Notes: generated from the sequence alone by a model not told the origin. A stretch of 64,000 nt of DNA from Bowmanella dokdonensis (GCF_017254865.1 NZ_JAFKCV010000007.1:62001-126000); one strand, 5' to 3'; shown: positions 10,401-19,903, counted from the first letter of the stretch. A program made the numbers and translations.

Positions 10401-11686
10401 ATCGCACCGGCTCCGGCTGGAAGGGTGGCTTGTGGATAGTAATTTGCCAGCCAGGGCCGCACCTGCTTTTCGATGTCGGCCTGGTGAAGGTTGACCCTGC
10501 ATTCATTCCAGCCACGCCTATGTCCCTGGCCGGTATTCTCGCCCAAGGGGGTTTTCATTGCCTCCCTTATCCGTTTTTCCTGCGGTCCATAGTCCGACAC
10601 CAGATGCCTGAAGAAAGGACGGTGGGACGCCAGGGCCGTGAAGGCCTCATAGAGATCCCGCTCTATGTCCCGGACCAGCTCCCTTGCAGTCAGTCTGGCA
10701 TCGGCTTTTTTCAGTGAGCCGAGCAAGCTGTCCTGCATGGCCGCAATCAGATAAGACATGGTCACCAGATAAAATACATAGGCAATAAGCTGGCAGCCGA
10801 CGCGTTTACCGCGGCTGATGGCCCGGTTGTCGGGGAGCAGGAATAGCCAGAGTAAAGTGAGGGAAAAGAACAACACGCTGAACAGAATGATCAACCAGGA
10901 GGGCGTCCACAATCCCCCCTCCAGTTTGTCCAGTTCGTGCATGGGTAGCAGCCCGACCAGATAGAGCTGGTCCAGTGCTGTATCGTCCTCAATATTCTTG
11001 GCGGTTTGCATCTTTTCGCCGGGTTTGATTTGCAACTCGGCCCGAAAAGGATAGATAAAAATACGGTATTCACCGTAGGACAGTGGCATGTCCAGATGGC
11101 GGCTCAGGCTGGGCAGCTGCACCTTGGTCTCTTTGTCGGTTTGTTGTTGACGGAAGAACTGCCACCCTTGAGTTTGTGTTTGCATGGCTTTGGCAATACT
11201 GGTCAGATCCACCACAGAAATCGTGCTTTCGACGCCGCTGCTGGCCAGCACTATGCCATCCTGGTTGGCAAACAGGTACTGGCTGAATCCATATTGGGGT
11301 AAGGGCAGTATGTCACGGACTTCAATGCTGTCATTTCTGCCGTCCTGATGGATGGTCAGTTCATGCCAGTCCAGTGAGTAACTCAGTGGGATATGCTCAC
11401 CGCCGCTGTTGTTCCAGTCTTTACTGTAACTGGGAAACTGGGAGGTGATGGAGGGAATACTGGCGTCATAGGCGAACAGACTGTCCAGCTTGAACAGGTT
11501 CTCGTTAAATTTGTTCGCGGCTTCAGAGAGGATGCGGTAATAGTTGCGGTTAAGCAGCCGGTCCTGGGACTCGGCATACTGGTAGTAAAAATAGCCCGCT
11601 GCGATCAGGATAAAGATCGTGGAGTAGAGCCATTTCTTCCACTTTACGGGCACGGCATGGGAGCCCGAGCTTTCGTCGGTTGCCAT
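7439..11686 (-). CDS. Giant membrane protein: Cache-like sensor plus degenerate P-loop NTPase-like domain
   Basis: About 1415 residues from the ATG at 11686; a TTG 18 codons upstream is the alternative. One helix near residues 19-37, a first extracytoplasmic region, two helices (about 265-320), a large second periplasmic domain that looks like a double Cache sensor (NLSHREYFKQV, MVVDRNDGGVLFHTD, VPDWAVVVFYPYESL), then about five helices and a cytoplasmic C-terminal part. There APHQTGGT (about 1070-1077) matches a P-loop pattern with the first Gly and the Lys lost, and VALWDIETSL (about 1134-1143) sits where Walker B would be. The C-terminus has the CSNREKLALYHLA block and a final hydrophobic pair. 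I do not recognise the family. It may be co-transcribed with the PH-domain genes upstream (88-base gap). Confidence 0.85.
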   Translation of the reverse strand: MATDESSGSHAVPVKWKKWLYSTIFILIAAGYFYYQYAESQDRLLNRNYYRILSEAANKFNENLFKLDSLFAYDASIPSITSQFPSYSKDWNNSGGEHIPLSYSLDWHELTIHQDGRNDSIEVRDILPLPQYGFSQYLFANQDGIVLASSGVESTISVVDLTSIAKAMQTQTQGWQFFRQQQTDKETKVQLPSLSRHLDMPLSYGEYRIFIYPFRAELQIKPGEKMQTAKNIEDDTALDQLYLVGLLPMHELDKLEGGLWTPSWLIILFSVLFFSLTLLWLFLLPDNRAISRGKRVGCQLIAYVFYLVTMSYLIAAMQDSLLGSLKKADARLTARELVRDIERDLYEAFTALASHRPFFRHLVSDYGPQEKRIREAMKTPLGENTGQGHRRGWNECRVNLHQADIEKQVRPWLANYYPQATLPAGAGAMLSAYQQWMAPQSPPLSPLGTVSPDHQANLLHNESRFYLHVYPYTARSTKLADIYANSIQVVDAPGGRICVTDSYVTAPHHLEYLKNVFVIDNSGRMELPSLYFIEDNGQPNNFNLSHREYFKQVRDFKGLTLSLARTAEDGSRYAERRFDNVFIQRLLNIGVGTRGTTLSMPLEETPRLLQFNPVDGDPAPRSVRDSYVLAADVLLPRISLRRPGLQDFVTMVVDRNDGGVLFHTDTARAMVENLFQAGDGTTDITTWLRAGLDKSMPRLEASFDGTYHGQEGRFLGLSTPVPDWAVVVFYPYESLQALKFTHFLLLLGLLLMAHLLLALLRWLYAGKPQGLWGSPLADKDHHQFRADLLLGSMLLVAVTWIWSWLRLYQSFLHPDYLLIMLLILLIPLIGVGLALWHRRSSISLPLVTPRTGSVFWPAAISVLLLSLALWWLESRPLGVLLEHYRNTYCNSVNQERAEMQSVALNNFPNSITGLRRDPFSLLPDQTHWISQPAAINAYSCEQYPTEVDSADYPRLNSLLGLDFLWKWIQQPPGEALQQPLQKLQQAQRQPYWQHWGYFWLLPALLLIWYLFYHKILLLRLYYHPSTIRLLKALQGVVRDTGSTPPQKNAKIAPSGPAPQAPQHKLLLKLAPHQTGGTDLTVLNALSQQTQEDATDGLQALFNNLRNKLPSLHRADPGQVTLPNVKINISESAEVALWDIETSLCHETHRHQLLSLIIELKALVQLQTVARLTLFMEANSLHMIRTKARLSSQPGKGECAPDAFLSWSECLIDFHLVTSGDFSAGLDRRLIESECRDLPQLAQLLPPLTEAQPQTEAIWLRDDERTNLTLTWILLHADALYRFKWETCSNREKLALYHLAMDQNLNPLNQELMEKLVFSGMAMPDQQRLRITNQSLVRFILTAETEETLALLESQGAAGIWQDYKLPIGAIVLLLVVGLAATSGQSLLMIAGAVTGLLTTLGNLFGSASTFKNHLK

Positions 11687-11774
11687 ATTCTTGTCCCTGA
11701 AGTTGCAACTAAGTAAGGGACAGGAACGGAAAAATTGCAAATAAACCGCTGCGTCAGCTCTGCTGTCAGGGGTT

Positions 11775-13328
11775 TTACATCCAGGATGCCTTCAGGCGCT
11801 CCAACTGATACAGGCTGATATCTATCAGGCGGCGACCGTCGATTTCAGGGAGAAAAGGAATGGTTTGCCCGCCGCTGGCCAGCACCAGGGTGACAGAGCA
11901 AAGCCGGGCCGGTTTCATCCAAATACTCTGCCGGAACTTGGTCTGTTGTACTTTTGGGAAGGGAAAACAATAATAGTCGACACCCAGCAGGCCTTTGCGC
12001 AGATAGACGAATTCTTCATCCACGGCCCATCCCCAGCGCCGCCAGCGTTGCCATATCAGCGCCAATGTCAGCAGATATGCCGATGCGCAAACAGCCATGG
12101 CCTGGCTTTCTCCCTTAAACAGCAGGATTCCTGTCAGTCCTGCGAAGGGCAGCAGGGCAAGCAGGCCGTTACGCAGGATAAAGCGTCGGCTGATACCCTG
12201 GTAGCGTATCTGTGCCATCTGATTAGAGGGGTAGATGTCGTCGATCAGCGCCTGGCACTGGACCTCGTCAATGGATGGCACCATCAGCTTGCCGCTGACG
12301 GCCACCGCCCCGGTATGCTCAATATTGGCATTGAGCTGTTCAAATTTGAGGTTGATGCGTCCTATCAGGCGGTCAAGCCAGTCCTGTTTACGCACGATGA
12401 CCTGTAGTCTCGACAATTTCATGGACACTTCATGGCGGGTCAGCAGACCGCTGCGGCGGATATATCTGTCATCGCTCCTGGTCAGCCGGTAGCCGTAAAA
12501 TGCGATGAGGGATCCGGCAATCGACAGCAGTGTCAGCAAGGCCATCAGGATAAAAACCAGGCTTACCACATAGAGTCCGAACTGCCACCAGGCCTGTCCG
12601 GCGGGATTCAGCAGGCCGTCCAGGTCCAGACCCAGGCGGCTTAGTTGCTCGTCGGCCAGTGCAAAAAGGTTGTCGAAGAAAGGCGCCAGTCCGCCGAGAA
12701 AAATCCAAATCCGGTTACTGGTGATACCATGCACCACCAGATCTGGAACGGAGCGGCTTATCAGCAGTTTTTCCTGTTCCGTAACGGCGGGGTCAGCCTC
12801 TTTGTCCGCTTGCTGCCCCTCAGTGGTCCCACCCTGGCGGAGGATTTCTCTTTTCAGTCTTTCCGCAAAATCCTGTGCCAGAGCGTATATTCTGGCTTCC
12901 TGCTTATGGGAACCGGCGCTGTCCAGCAACATGCAGACATGTCGGCTGTAGCGGTAGTAAAGAGGCTGCTCCAGCTTGATGTTCTGAATTCGCTCGAAGG
13001 GTAAATCCAGATGCTTTTTGTGCAGGACCCCTGAGCGAATCTGCAGATGTCCCTTATACAAACGGTAACGATAATAGTGAAAGGATAACCAGGCAAAAAG
13101 ACCCACCAGCGTTAACAGCGCGGATAGGACCGGCAGCCACAGGCCCGGATTGTCGCGGATTTGCGCGTAACCCACCAGCAGCGCCGGCAACAAGTAAATA
13201 AACTGACTGGCCAGTTGACGGATCAGGCGCTCTGCGAAGTACAGGATGGCAATAGGTGAGAGCTTCTGCCATTTGCCTGGTTCGGAGGCGAGCAGTATCC
13301 AGGGGGTATCGGCGGGATCCTTATCCAT
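11775..13328 (-). CDS. Bacterial PH-domain (DUF304/bPH2) membrane protein, YdbT-like
   Basis: 517 residues with tandem DUF304 units: repeated pattern of two membrane helices followed by a small beta-rich PH-like domain (YRYRLYKGHLQIRSGVLHKKHLDLPFERIQNIKLEQ; YRLTRSDDRYIRRSGLLTRHE; FVYLRKGLLGVDYYCFPFPKVQQTKFRQS). The start is the ATG whose ATGGATAA overlaps the upstream stop by eight bases; the frame is open 38 codons further but that would run far into the preceding gene. Pairs of a short and a long DUF304 protein (YdbS/YdbT in Bacillus) are common; their role is membrane-related and in Bacillus linked to resistance to some bacteriocins. Confidence 0.85.
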   Translation of the reverse strand: MDKDPADTPWILLASEPGKWQKLSPIAILYFAERLIRQLASQFIYLLPALLVGYAQIRDNPGLWLPVLSALLTLVGLFAWLSFHYYRYRLYKGHLQIRSGVLHKKHLDLPFERIQNIKLEQPLYYRYSRHVCMLLDSAGSHKQEARIYALAQDFAERLKREILRQGGTTEGQQADKEADPAVTEQEKLLISRSVPDLVVHGITSNRIWIFLGGLAPFFDNLFALADEQLSRLGLDLDGLLNPAGQAWWQFGLYVVSLVFILMALLTLLSIAGSLIAFYGYRLTRSDDRYIRRSGLLTRHEVSMKLSRLQVIVRKQDWLDRLIGRINLKFEQLNANIEHTGAVAVSGKLMVPSIDEVQCQALIDDIYPSNQMAQIRYQGISRRFILRNGLLALLPFAGLTGILLFKGESQAMAVCASAYLLTLALIWQRWRRWGWAVDEEFVYLRKGLLGVDYYCFPFPKVQQTKFRQSIWMKPARLCSVTLVLASGGQTIPFLPEIDGRRLIDISLYQLERLKASWM

Positions 13329-13860
13329 CCCGACCCACATCCCCGTGGCTGAGAATGAACTGGCGAAGCTGTTTGGCGGTCTGTTCTGGCAGGCCCGGGA
13401 TGGCAAAGGTATGCAGGGTCCCCCCCGCACTGTATACCTCAAGGGTCCCCAGCCCGGCCCGTCGCTCTACCGGTCCCCGCTTGAGCTCCACATGCTGGAC
13501 CCGCAATATGGGCTGGGTGACGATACGTTCAAACAAAAGACCGCTCTTGAAACTCAGATCCTGCTCGCGCAGGGCGTAGCCCTTGCGTTTGTCTGCCAGG
13601 TACCAATAGGTGGGCAGGCAAATACCCAACAGAAGCAGAGTACCCAGCAGATAAGGAAAAGGCGCATCCAGCCATTGCGGTACAGCGAACCAGGGCTGCC
13701 AGCGGATGGCGCAGGCCAGCAGCATCAAAACAAGGAAAAAGCTTAGATTGCACAGCAGGTTGAGCGGCGCATAACGGCGTCCCAGCGGCATAAACTGCAA
13801 GGTGCTGATGGTGGGTAACCTGTCGTGGCTGAGATTGGTATTGGTAAAAAGGGTATCCAT
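13321..13860 (-). CDS. Bacterial PH-domain (DUF304/bPH2) membrane protein, YdbS-like
   Basis: 179 residues: short cytoplasmic N-terminus, two membrane helices (about 33-53 and 68-88), then one DUF304/PH-like domain (YALREQDLSFKSGLLFERIVTQPILRVQHVEL, RRAGLGTLEVYSAGG). It is the short partner of the adjacent long DUF304 protein and is translationally coupled to it by an eight-base overlap. It probably starts the transcript that includes the giant Cache protein. Confidence 0.87.
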   Translation of the reverse strand: MDTLFTNTNLSHDRLPTISTLQFMPLGRRYAPLNLLCNLSFFLVLMLLACAIRWQPWFAVPQWLDAPFPYLLGTLLLLGICLPTYWYLADKRKGYALREQDLSFKSGLLFERIVTQPILRVQHVELKRGPVERRAGLGTLEVYSAGGTLHTFAIPGLPEQTAKQLRQFILSHGDVGRDG

Positions 13861-13996
13861 TTAAATGTTCCCTGCTAAGTCCCAGGAAAGTTCCGCTGGG
13901 GAACGGTGCTGGCTTGACAAAAAGGTTTAAAAATCAGCGCCTTCATTAAAAACTCGACTAAGCTTAGTCCCAGCCTTGGCACACCTGACTAACAAC

Positions 13997-15940
13997 ATGA
14001 TAAAACTGAACAATTTCAAGCTGAAGACCCTGCTGGCCGGGGCCATGGTATTGGCCCTGTTCCTGACAACCCTGATCAGCTCACTGATCAGCATCAGCCA
14101 GTTTTCTTCTATGTTTTACGGGGTCACAGAAAAAGAACATTTGCCCAATGTAGCGGCCAGGGCGACATCCCAAATCAAGGCGGAACTGCAATCGCCGATC
14201 TCCCTGTCGCGCAGTATCGCGCAGAACTACTTTGTTCAGCAATGGCTGCTTAATGGTGAAGACCCTGGGAGACTGAATGAGGTTATCGCGTACTTTAACG
14301 GTTTTATCCGGGAAAATGGGGCCGAGTCGGTGTTCTGGGTCTCCAGTCTGAGCAACCGTTATTACAATCAGGAGGGGCTGTTCAAGCAGGTATCCCCTGA
14401 GGTTGAGCGCGACCGCTGGTTCTTTGACTTCATTCGTTCCAACAGGCCACTGGAGCTGGCCCTGGATGTGGATGAGACCAGCGGTACCCTGACCGTCTTC
14501 GTTAATGTGCTGGCCAAGTCACCGGATGGCAGGGTACTGGGAGTCACTGGCCTGGGTTTCGATGTGTCGGATATTATCAGGCTGGTACAGGAGTATCGGG
14601 TCGGAGAGCAAGGCTACATGTTTCTGCTTAATGCCGATGGTCAGATTGCGGCGCACCCGGACAAATCCTTGCTGGACAAGAATATTCGCGAGATCCCCCA
14701 ATACAGTGCTGTGGCCGGCAATATTACCGCCAGCGCGGGGGAGTTCAGCCTGTTCGAACCCCAACTGGCGGACCAGAGCGTGTATCTGGCGGTAACAGAC
14801 CTGCCTGAAGTGGGCTGGAAGCTGGTAACGGTAATGCCCAAAGATGAAATTACCGACAAGGTCAACGCTGTGGTGCAACTTTCCGTGCTGACCAGTGTGA
14901 TCGTGGCGGCAATCTTTATTCTGCTTTCCCTGTATATCGCCAAGCGTGTCAGTGGCGCCATTACCCAGGTTGGGGACAAGTTGCTGGGCATGTCTGCCAA
15001 TGGCGGCGACCTGACCGGCAGGCTGGACGAAAGTGCCGATAATGAGTTGGGTCACCTGGCCAGGGCATTCAACGCCATACTGGCCCGATTTGCCGATCTG
15101 GTGGGTGAAATCCAGCAGGCCGAAGCGGCCATTAATGCCGGCGTCGAGAGACTGCAAAGTACCTCGTCTGAGGCTTTGCGTTACTCTGAAGATCAACGGG
15201 GGCAGACCGAGCAGGTAGCTACCGCCATGACCCAGATGGGGCAGACTATCGGCGAGGTGTCGTCAGTGGCGCACAAGACGGCATCGGATACCAGCTCGGC
15301 GGTCAAGGACACCCACCAGACCAACGAGGTGATGATGCATGTGGCCAGCACCATGGAGATCCTGGCCGAGTCCATGAAACAAACCGAAGCCGCCATCAGC
15401 GAGCTGGCCGCTAAGGCTGAGTCGATTAATTCTGTGGTGGATGTCATCAACAGTATTTCGGAACAGACCAATCTGCTGGCCCTCAACGCTGCCATTGAAG
15501 CGGCCCGTGCCGGTGAGCAGGGGCGGGGTTTTGCGGTGGTGGCGGACGAAGTCAGGACATTGGCCAGCCGCACACAGGATTCCACCCAGGAGATCCGCGG
15601 GCAGATCGAAACCCTGCAGCATTCTGCCACTCAGTGTCTGACGGCCATCAAAGAAGGCACCCGGAACAGCCTGGAACTGGCGGACCAGGCCCAGCAGGCC
15701 AGTGGTTCCCTGAGCGCCATCCGAGAGCGCTTCGACAGTATCAGCGATGGCAACCATCAGGTGGCTTCTGCGACTGAAGAGCAGGCCTCTGTGGTGGAAC
15801 ATATCAATGAATCGGCGCAGCACATTGCCACCCTTGCGGCCAACATCCATACCAGTGCCGAAAGCCAGTTGCAGGAAATCGAAACCCTGACCGCCCGCGC
15901 CGAGCGGATGCGCAGCATTGTGAGCCAGTTCAGGATCTGA
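13997..15940 (+). CDS. Methyl-accepting chemotaxis protein with double Cache sensor
   Basis: 647 residues. First membrane helix near residues 12-35, a periplasmic dCache_1-type sensor ([56 protein letters not shown]), second helix near residues 290-315, a HAMP linker, and the cytoplasmic signalling hairpin with the highly conserved tip [20 protein letters not shown] followed by [15 protein letters not shown]. It should signal to CheA/CheW to steer motility; the ligand is unknown. The ATG lacks a strong ribosome site; a TTG seven codons upstream is possible. Transcribed alone. Confidence 0.93.
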   Translation: MIKLNNFKLKTLLAGAMVLALFLTTLISSLISISQFSSMFYGVTEKEHLPNVAARATSQIKAELQSPISLSRSIAQNYFVQQWLLNGEDPGRLNEVIAYFNGFIRENGAESVFWVSSLSNRYYNQEGLFKQVSPEVERDRWFFDFIRSNRPLELALDVDETSGTLTVFVNVLAKSPDGRVLGVTGLGFDVSDIIRLVQEYRVGEQGYMFLLNADGQIAAHPDKSLLDKNIREIPQYSAVAGNITASAGEFSLFEPQLADQSVYLAVTDLPEVGWKLVTVMPKDEITDKVNAVVQLSVLTSVIVAAIFILLSLYIAKRVSGAITQVGDKLLGMSANGGDLTGRLDESADNELGHLARAFNAILARFADLVGEIQQAEAAINAGVERLQSTSSEALRYSEDQRGQTEQVATAMTQMGQTIGEVSSVAHKTASDTSSAVKDTHQTNEVMMHVASTMEILAESMKQTEAAISELAAKAESINSVVDVINSISEQTNLLALNAAIEAARAGEQGRGFAVVADEVRTLASRTQDSTQEIRGQIETLQHSATQCLTAIKEGTRNSLELADQAQQASGSLSAIRERFDSISDGNHQVASATEEQASVVEHINESAQHIATLAANIHTSAESQLQEIETLTARAERMRSIVSQFRI

Positions 15941-16099
15941 TTTTTAAACACTGGCAGCCTGGAGCCGCTTATCTGGCATGGAAGCCCGGACCTATTCGCA
16001 CAATTTGAATTCCCTGCCTACACTTGTCACAAACGGTTAATAAATAACCAGTTTGGCGGTTTCTGCCATCTCTGGTAAGCAGCAAAAAGGGTTGGGACT

Positions 16100-17521
16100 A
16101 TGGGATTCGCACTGGTGCTGATTATCCTGGTCGTTGGCTCGGTGTTGTTTCACTTTCTTTCCCCCTGGACCATGACGCCGTTGGCTTCCAACTGGGGAAG
16201 CATCGATATCACCCTGGCTATCACCCTGATCATTACCGGGGTGGTGTTTATCGCCATCAACTTTTTTATCGCCTATGCGGTGATTAAGTTCCGTCACCAA
16301 CCGGATCGCAAGGCGGACTACCAACCGGAAAACAAGAAGCTGGAGTGGTGGCTGACCCTGGGCACCAGCCTGGGCATCATTGCCATGCTGGCGCCCGGAC
16401 TGATTGTTTATGCGGACTTTGTCAATGTGCCGGAAGAGGCCTATGAACTGGAGATTGTCGGTCAGCAATGGTCCTGGGGATTCCGGTTCCCCGGTGAAGA
16501 TGGCCGGTTTGGCAAATCCGATATCCGCCATATTGCTGTGGACAACCCTTTTGGGATCAATCCGCTGGATGAAGCAGGCCAGGACGACAGATTGATCAGC
16601 AGCAACCAGATCCTGCTGCCGGTGGACAGACCGGTCAAAATGCTGATGCGCTCAAAGGATGTGCTGCATGATTTCTATATCCCGCACTTTCGCGTGAAGA
16701 TGGATATGGTGCCGGGTCATGTCTCGCAGATGTGGCTGACTCCGACCCGTACCGGCGATTTCGAGATCCTCTGTGCCGAGTTCTGCGGGGTGGGCCATTT
16801 TAATATGCGTGGCTACCTCAAAGTAGTGGAGCAACAGGAATTCGACAGTTGGCTGGCTAATCAAACCACTTTCAGTCAGAGCCTGGACAAGGAAAAATCC
16901 CTGCCCCTAAGTGTGCAGGCCAAGGAAGGGCAGCAACTGGCACAGTCCAAAGGTTGCCTGGCCTGCCACGGCTTTACCGACAGCCAGGTGGGGCCAGGCT
17001 GGCAGAACCTTTACGGCGCCACGCGCACCATGGCGGATGGTGAGCAGGTTAAAGTGGATGACAGCTATCTTAGCCAGTCCATCCTGCAGCCTTCGGCCCG
17101 GGTGGTTCAGGGGTATGCGCCAATCATGCCCAAACTGGAACTCAGTGAACTGGAAGTGCAATCCATTATTGCCTATATCCGGGAGAGAGGTACTGATAAA
17201 CCCGCGCAGCAGGGCGGAGGTAAGACGGGTCAGGACCTGGCCCAAGGCAAGGGATGTCTGGCCTGTCACAGCATCGATGGTACCCCGGGAGTGGGACCGA
17301 CCTGGCAGGGCCTCTACGGTAAGGAAGTGCAACTGGCCAGCGGTGAAACGGTGCAGGCCGACCGGGAATACCTCAAAGAGTCCATCTTCCAGCCCAACGC
17401 CAGAGTTGTTGCAGGATTCCAGCCCGTCATGCCCCCAATGCCGGTCAGCGAGGCAGAAGCCGGGGCCATTATCGACTATATCCAATCCTTGCCCAAGCCG
17501 GAGGGAGAGCGCCATGAATGA
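16100..17521 (+). CDS. coxB: Cytochrome c oxidase subunit II with two C-terminal cytochrome c domains (caa3-type)
   Basis: 473 residues. Two membrane helices (about 5-20 and 35-60), then a CuA cupredoxin domain (HDFYIPHFRVKMDMVPGH; CAEFCGVGHFNM carrying the CuA ligands). Two cytochrome c domains follow, each with CLACH heme sites near residues 286-290 and 385-389 and distal methionines in YAPIMPKLELSELE and FQPVMPPMPVSEAE. Electrons would pass from the hemes to CuA and into subunit I. Most caa3 enzymes carry one fused cytochrome c, so the duplication is notable. First gene of the cox operon, eight-base overlap with coxA. Confidence 0.94.
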   Translation: MGFALVLIILVVGSVLFHFLSPWTMTPLASNWGSIDITLAITLIITGVVFIAINFFIAYAVIKFRHQPDRKADYQPENKKLEWWLTLGTSLGIIAMLAPGLIVYADFVNVPEEAYELEIVGQQWSWGFRFPGEDGRFGKSDIRHIAVDNPFGINPLDEAGQDDRLISSNQILLPVDRPVKMLMRSKDVLHDFYIPHFRVKMDMVPGHVSQMWLTPTRTGDFEILCAEFCGVGHFNMRGYLKVVEQQEFDSWLANQTTFSQSLDKEKSLPLSVQAKEGQQLAQSKGCLACHGFTDSQVGPGWQNLYGATRTMADGEQVKVDDSYLSQSILQPSARVVQGYAPIMPKLELSELEVQSIIAYIRERGTDKPAQQGGGKTGQDLAQGKGCLACHSIDGTPGVGPTWQGLYGKEVQLASGETVQADREYLKESIFQPNARVVAGFQPVMPPMPVSEAEAGAIIDYIQSLPKPEGERHE

Positions 17522-19247
17522 GCATGACCAGCATCAACCTGGCAGTTTTTTTACCCGTTATATCTGGAGTCAGGATCACAAGGTTATTGCCATCCAGTAT
17601 TCCATCACCGCCATTTTTGTCGGCTTGATTGCACTGGGGCTCTCGGCCCTGATGAGGCTGCAACTGGGGTTCCCCGGCACCTTCGATTTTATCGATGCCA
17701 GTTCCTATTACCAGTATGTGACCATGCACGGCATGATCATGGTCATCTACCTGCTAACTGCATTGTTCCTGGGGGGCTTTGGCAATTATCTGATTCCGCT
17801 GATGGTCGGCGCCAGGGATATGGTGTTTCCGTACGTCAACATGCTCAGTTACTGGGTTTATCTGCTGGCGGTCATTGTGCTGCTGGCCAGCTTTTTTGTC
17901 CCCGGTGGACCTACCGGGGCGGGCTGGACCCTTTATCCGCCCCAGGCCATCCTGCAGGGCACACCGGGAGCGGACTGGGGCATAGTGCTAATGCTTATTT
18001 CCCTGGCCATCTTTATCGTGGCGGCGACCATGGGCGGACTCAACTATGTTACCACCGTCCTGCAGGCCAGGGCCCGGGGCATGACCATGATGCGTATGCC
18101 CCTGACGGTTTGGGGTATCTTCATGGCTACTATCCTCGCGCTGCTGGCTTTTCCGGCTCTGTTTGTCAGCGCCATCATGATGCTGTTCGACAAGCTGGCC
18201 GGAACCAGTTTCTTTATGCCGGCCATCCTCTCTATGGGCCAGCCGCTGGACCATGAGGGCGGCAGTCCGATCCTGTTCCAGCACTTGTTCTGGTTTTTTG
18301 GCCACCCTGAAGTGTATATCGTGGCGTTGCCGGCTTTTGGCATTGTTTCGGATCTCATCAGTACCCATGCACGCAAGAATATTTTCGGTTACCGAATGAT
18401 GGTATGGGCCATAGTGATTATCGGCGTGCTCAGCTTTGTGGTCTGGGCTCATCATATGTATGTCAGTGGCATGAATCCCTATTTCGGCTATTTCTTCGCC
18501 ACGACCACGCTGATCATCGCCGTCCCCACCGCCATCAAAGTCTATAACTGGGTGCTGACTCTCTGGCGCGGCAACATCCACCTGACCCTGCCCATGTTGT
18601 TTGCCCTGGCTTTCGTGGCTACCTTCACTGTAGGGGGACTGACAGGGTTGTTTCTGGGTAACGTGGTGGTGGACCTGCCCCTGTCCGACACCTACTTTGT
18701 GGTGGCGCACTTTCATATGGTTATGGGGGTCTCGCCCATATTGGTGATTTTTGGGGGTATCTACCACTGGTATCCGAAAATCACCGGCCGGATGCTAAAT
18801 GAAAGACTGGGCCAATGGCATTTCTGGGGCACCTTCCTGGGCACTTACGCCATCTATTTCCCCATGCACTACCTGGGGGTTCTTGGTGTGCCGAGACGCT
18901 ATTATGCCTTTGAAAACTATGATTTTATTCCGGAATCGGCACAGGCGCTGAACGTTTTCATCACGGTCGCCGCCATCCTGGTGGCCCTGATACAACTCTT
19001 GTTCATCTTCAATCTGGTCTGGAGTCTGTTCCGGGGCCGCGAAGCGGGCAGTAACCCCTGGCAGGCCACGACATTGGAATGGCAGACCGAGACAACCCCG
19101 CCGGGGCATGGCAACTGGGGCAGGGAGCTGCCTGTTTGCTATCGCTGGGCTTACGACTACAGCGTACCGGGGTATGAGCAGGATTTTCTGCCGCAGAACA
19201 TGCCCGGTACCCATAGTGCCGGTGAGCCGGCAGGAGTCAGGGTATGA
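17514..19247 (+). CDS. coxA: Cytochrome c oxidase subunit I
   Basis: 577 residues from the ATG overlapping the coxB stop by eight bases. The open frame upstream belongs to an antiparallel reading of coxB and is not part of the gene. A1-type signatures: MHGMIMVIYLLTALFLGGFGNYL (heme-a histidine), GARDMVFPYVNMLSYW (D channel), FGHPEVYIVALPAFG (CuB His, cross-linked Tyr, D-channel Glu), WAHHMYVSGM (CuB histidines), PTAIKVYNW (K-channel Lys), VVAHFHMVMG (heme ligands). Catalyses oxygen reduction with cytochrome c as donor and pumps protons. Confidence 0.96.
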   Translation: MNEHDQHQPGSFFTRYIWSQDHKVIAIQYSITAIFVGLIALGLSALMRLQLGFPGTFDFIDASSYYQYVTMHGMIMVIYLLTALFLGGFGNYLIPLMVGARDMVFPYVNMLSYWVYLLAVIVLLASFFVPGGPTGAGWTLYPPQAILQGTPGADWGIVLMLISLAIFIVAATMGGLNYVTTVLQARARGMTMMRMPLTVWGIFMATILALLAFPALFVSAIMMLFDKLAGTSFFMPAILSMGQPLDHEGGSPILFQHLFWFFGHPEVYIVALPAFGIVSDLISTHARKNIFGYRMMVWAIVIIGVLSFVVWAHHMYVSGMNPYFGYFFATTTLIIAVPTAIKVYNWVLTLWRGNIHLTLPMLFALAFVATFTVGGLTGLFLGNVVVDLPLSDTYFVVAHFHMVMGVSPILVIFGGIYHWYPKITGRMLNERLGQWHFWGTFLGTYAIYFPMHYLGVLGVPRRYYAFENYDFIPESAQALNVFITVAAILVALIQLLFIFNLVWSLFRGREAGSNPWQATTLEWQTETTPPGHGNWGRELPVCYRWAYDYSVPGYEQDFLPQNMPGTHSAGEPAGVRV

Positions 19248-19900
19248 GCCTGTTACAAGTTCTTCGGGAAAAGCCCTGGCAGGCACAGGCCGTCTCTGCC
19301 TCCACGTCCGGTGGCAATGTAGGGCGGACCGGACTGAAAATACTGCTAGGCGTGATTTCGGTATTGTTTCTGCTGTTCTTCGTCGCTTTCTTGATGCGTT
19401 CACAGTATCCGGACTGGCAACCTCTGGCCGAGGAGCCGGGGCAGCCCCTGTATAACAAATCGGCACTCTGGCTGAACACTATCTACCTGGGCGTGGCCAG
19501 CCTGATGTTTCAGTGGGCGAGCCGCAGCGCAGGGCGGAGCAACTGGCGCACTGCGCGGGTGGGTATGTTGCTGGGAGGCTTGTTTGCCGCCGCCTTTGTG
19601 GGCGGGCAGTGGATGTTCTGGCAGGAATTACAGTCTCAGGGGTTTCTGGTCAATGACAGCCCGGCCCTGAGCTTCTTCTATTTGCTGACCGGGTTGCATG
19701 CGGTGCATGTCTTGGCCGGCCTGCTGGTCTGGCTGCTGTCCATGCTGGGACTGGCAGGCAGGCTGCATCGAACTGATTTTGTGCGCCTGTGTACCCTCTA
19801 CTGGCACTTCCTGCTGCTCTTGTGGCTGGTCCTGTTCGGTTTTCTTGTCAGCAAGCCTGAAACTTATGATGCCATCGCGGCTTTTTGTGGATTGGGGTGA
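19244..19900 (+). CDS. coxC: Cytochrome c oxidase subunit III-like protein (first copy)
   Basis: 218 residues, seven or fewer predicted helices. It has subunit III features in the second half: FYLLTGLHAVHVLAGLLVWL and LYWHFLLLLWLVLFGFL. The N-terminal 45 residues are unlike usual subunit III and begin with a soluble tail followed by an early helix. ATGA overlap with coxA. The next gene is a second subunit III-like protein that shares the same GLHxxHV and LYWHF signatures, so the two are paralogues in one operon. Confidence 0.85.
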   Translation: MSLLQVLREKPWQAQAVSASTSGGNVGRTGLKILLGVISVLFLLFFVAFLMRSQYPDWQPLAEEPGQPLYNKSALWLNTIYLGVASLMFQWASRSAGRSNWRTARVGMLLGGLFAAAFVGGQWMFWQELQSQGFLVNDSPALSFFYLLTGLHAVHVLAGLLVWLLSMLGLAGRLHRTDFVRLCTLYWHFLLLLWLVLFGFLVSKPETYDAIAAFCGLG

Positions 19901-19903
19901 GCC

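Noticed and set aside
13914-13942. Sigma-70 promoter ahead of the chemoreceptor (TTGACA at 13914)
   Set aside because: A good -35-like box but no -10 box at the right spacing, so not reported as a promoter.
16911-17513. 200-residue N-terminal extension of subunit I
   Set aside because: This frame is the out-of-frame reading of the cytochrome c part of coxB; the true coxA start is the ATG overlapping the coxB stop.
17988-18767. Open frame antisense to coxA
   Set aside because: Same reason: coxA is unmistakable, and the antisense product is His/Asp/Gly low complexity.
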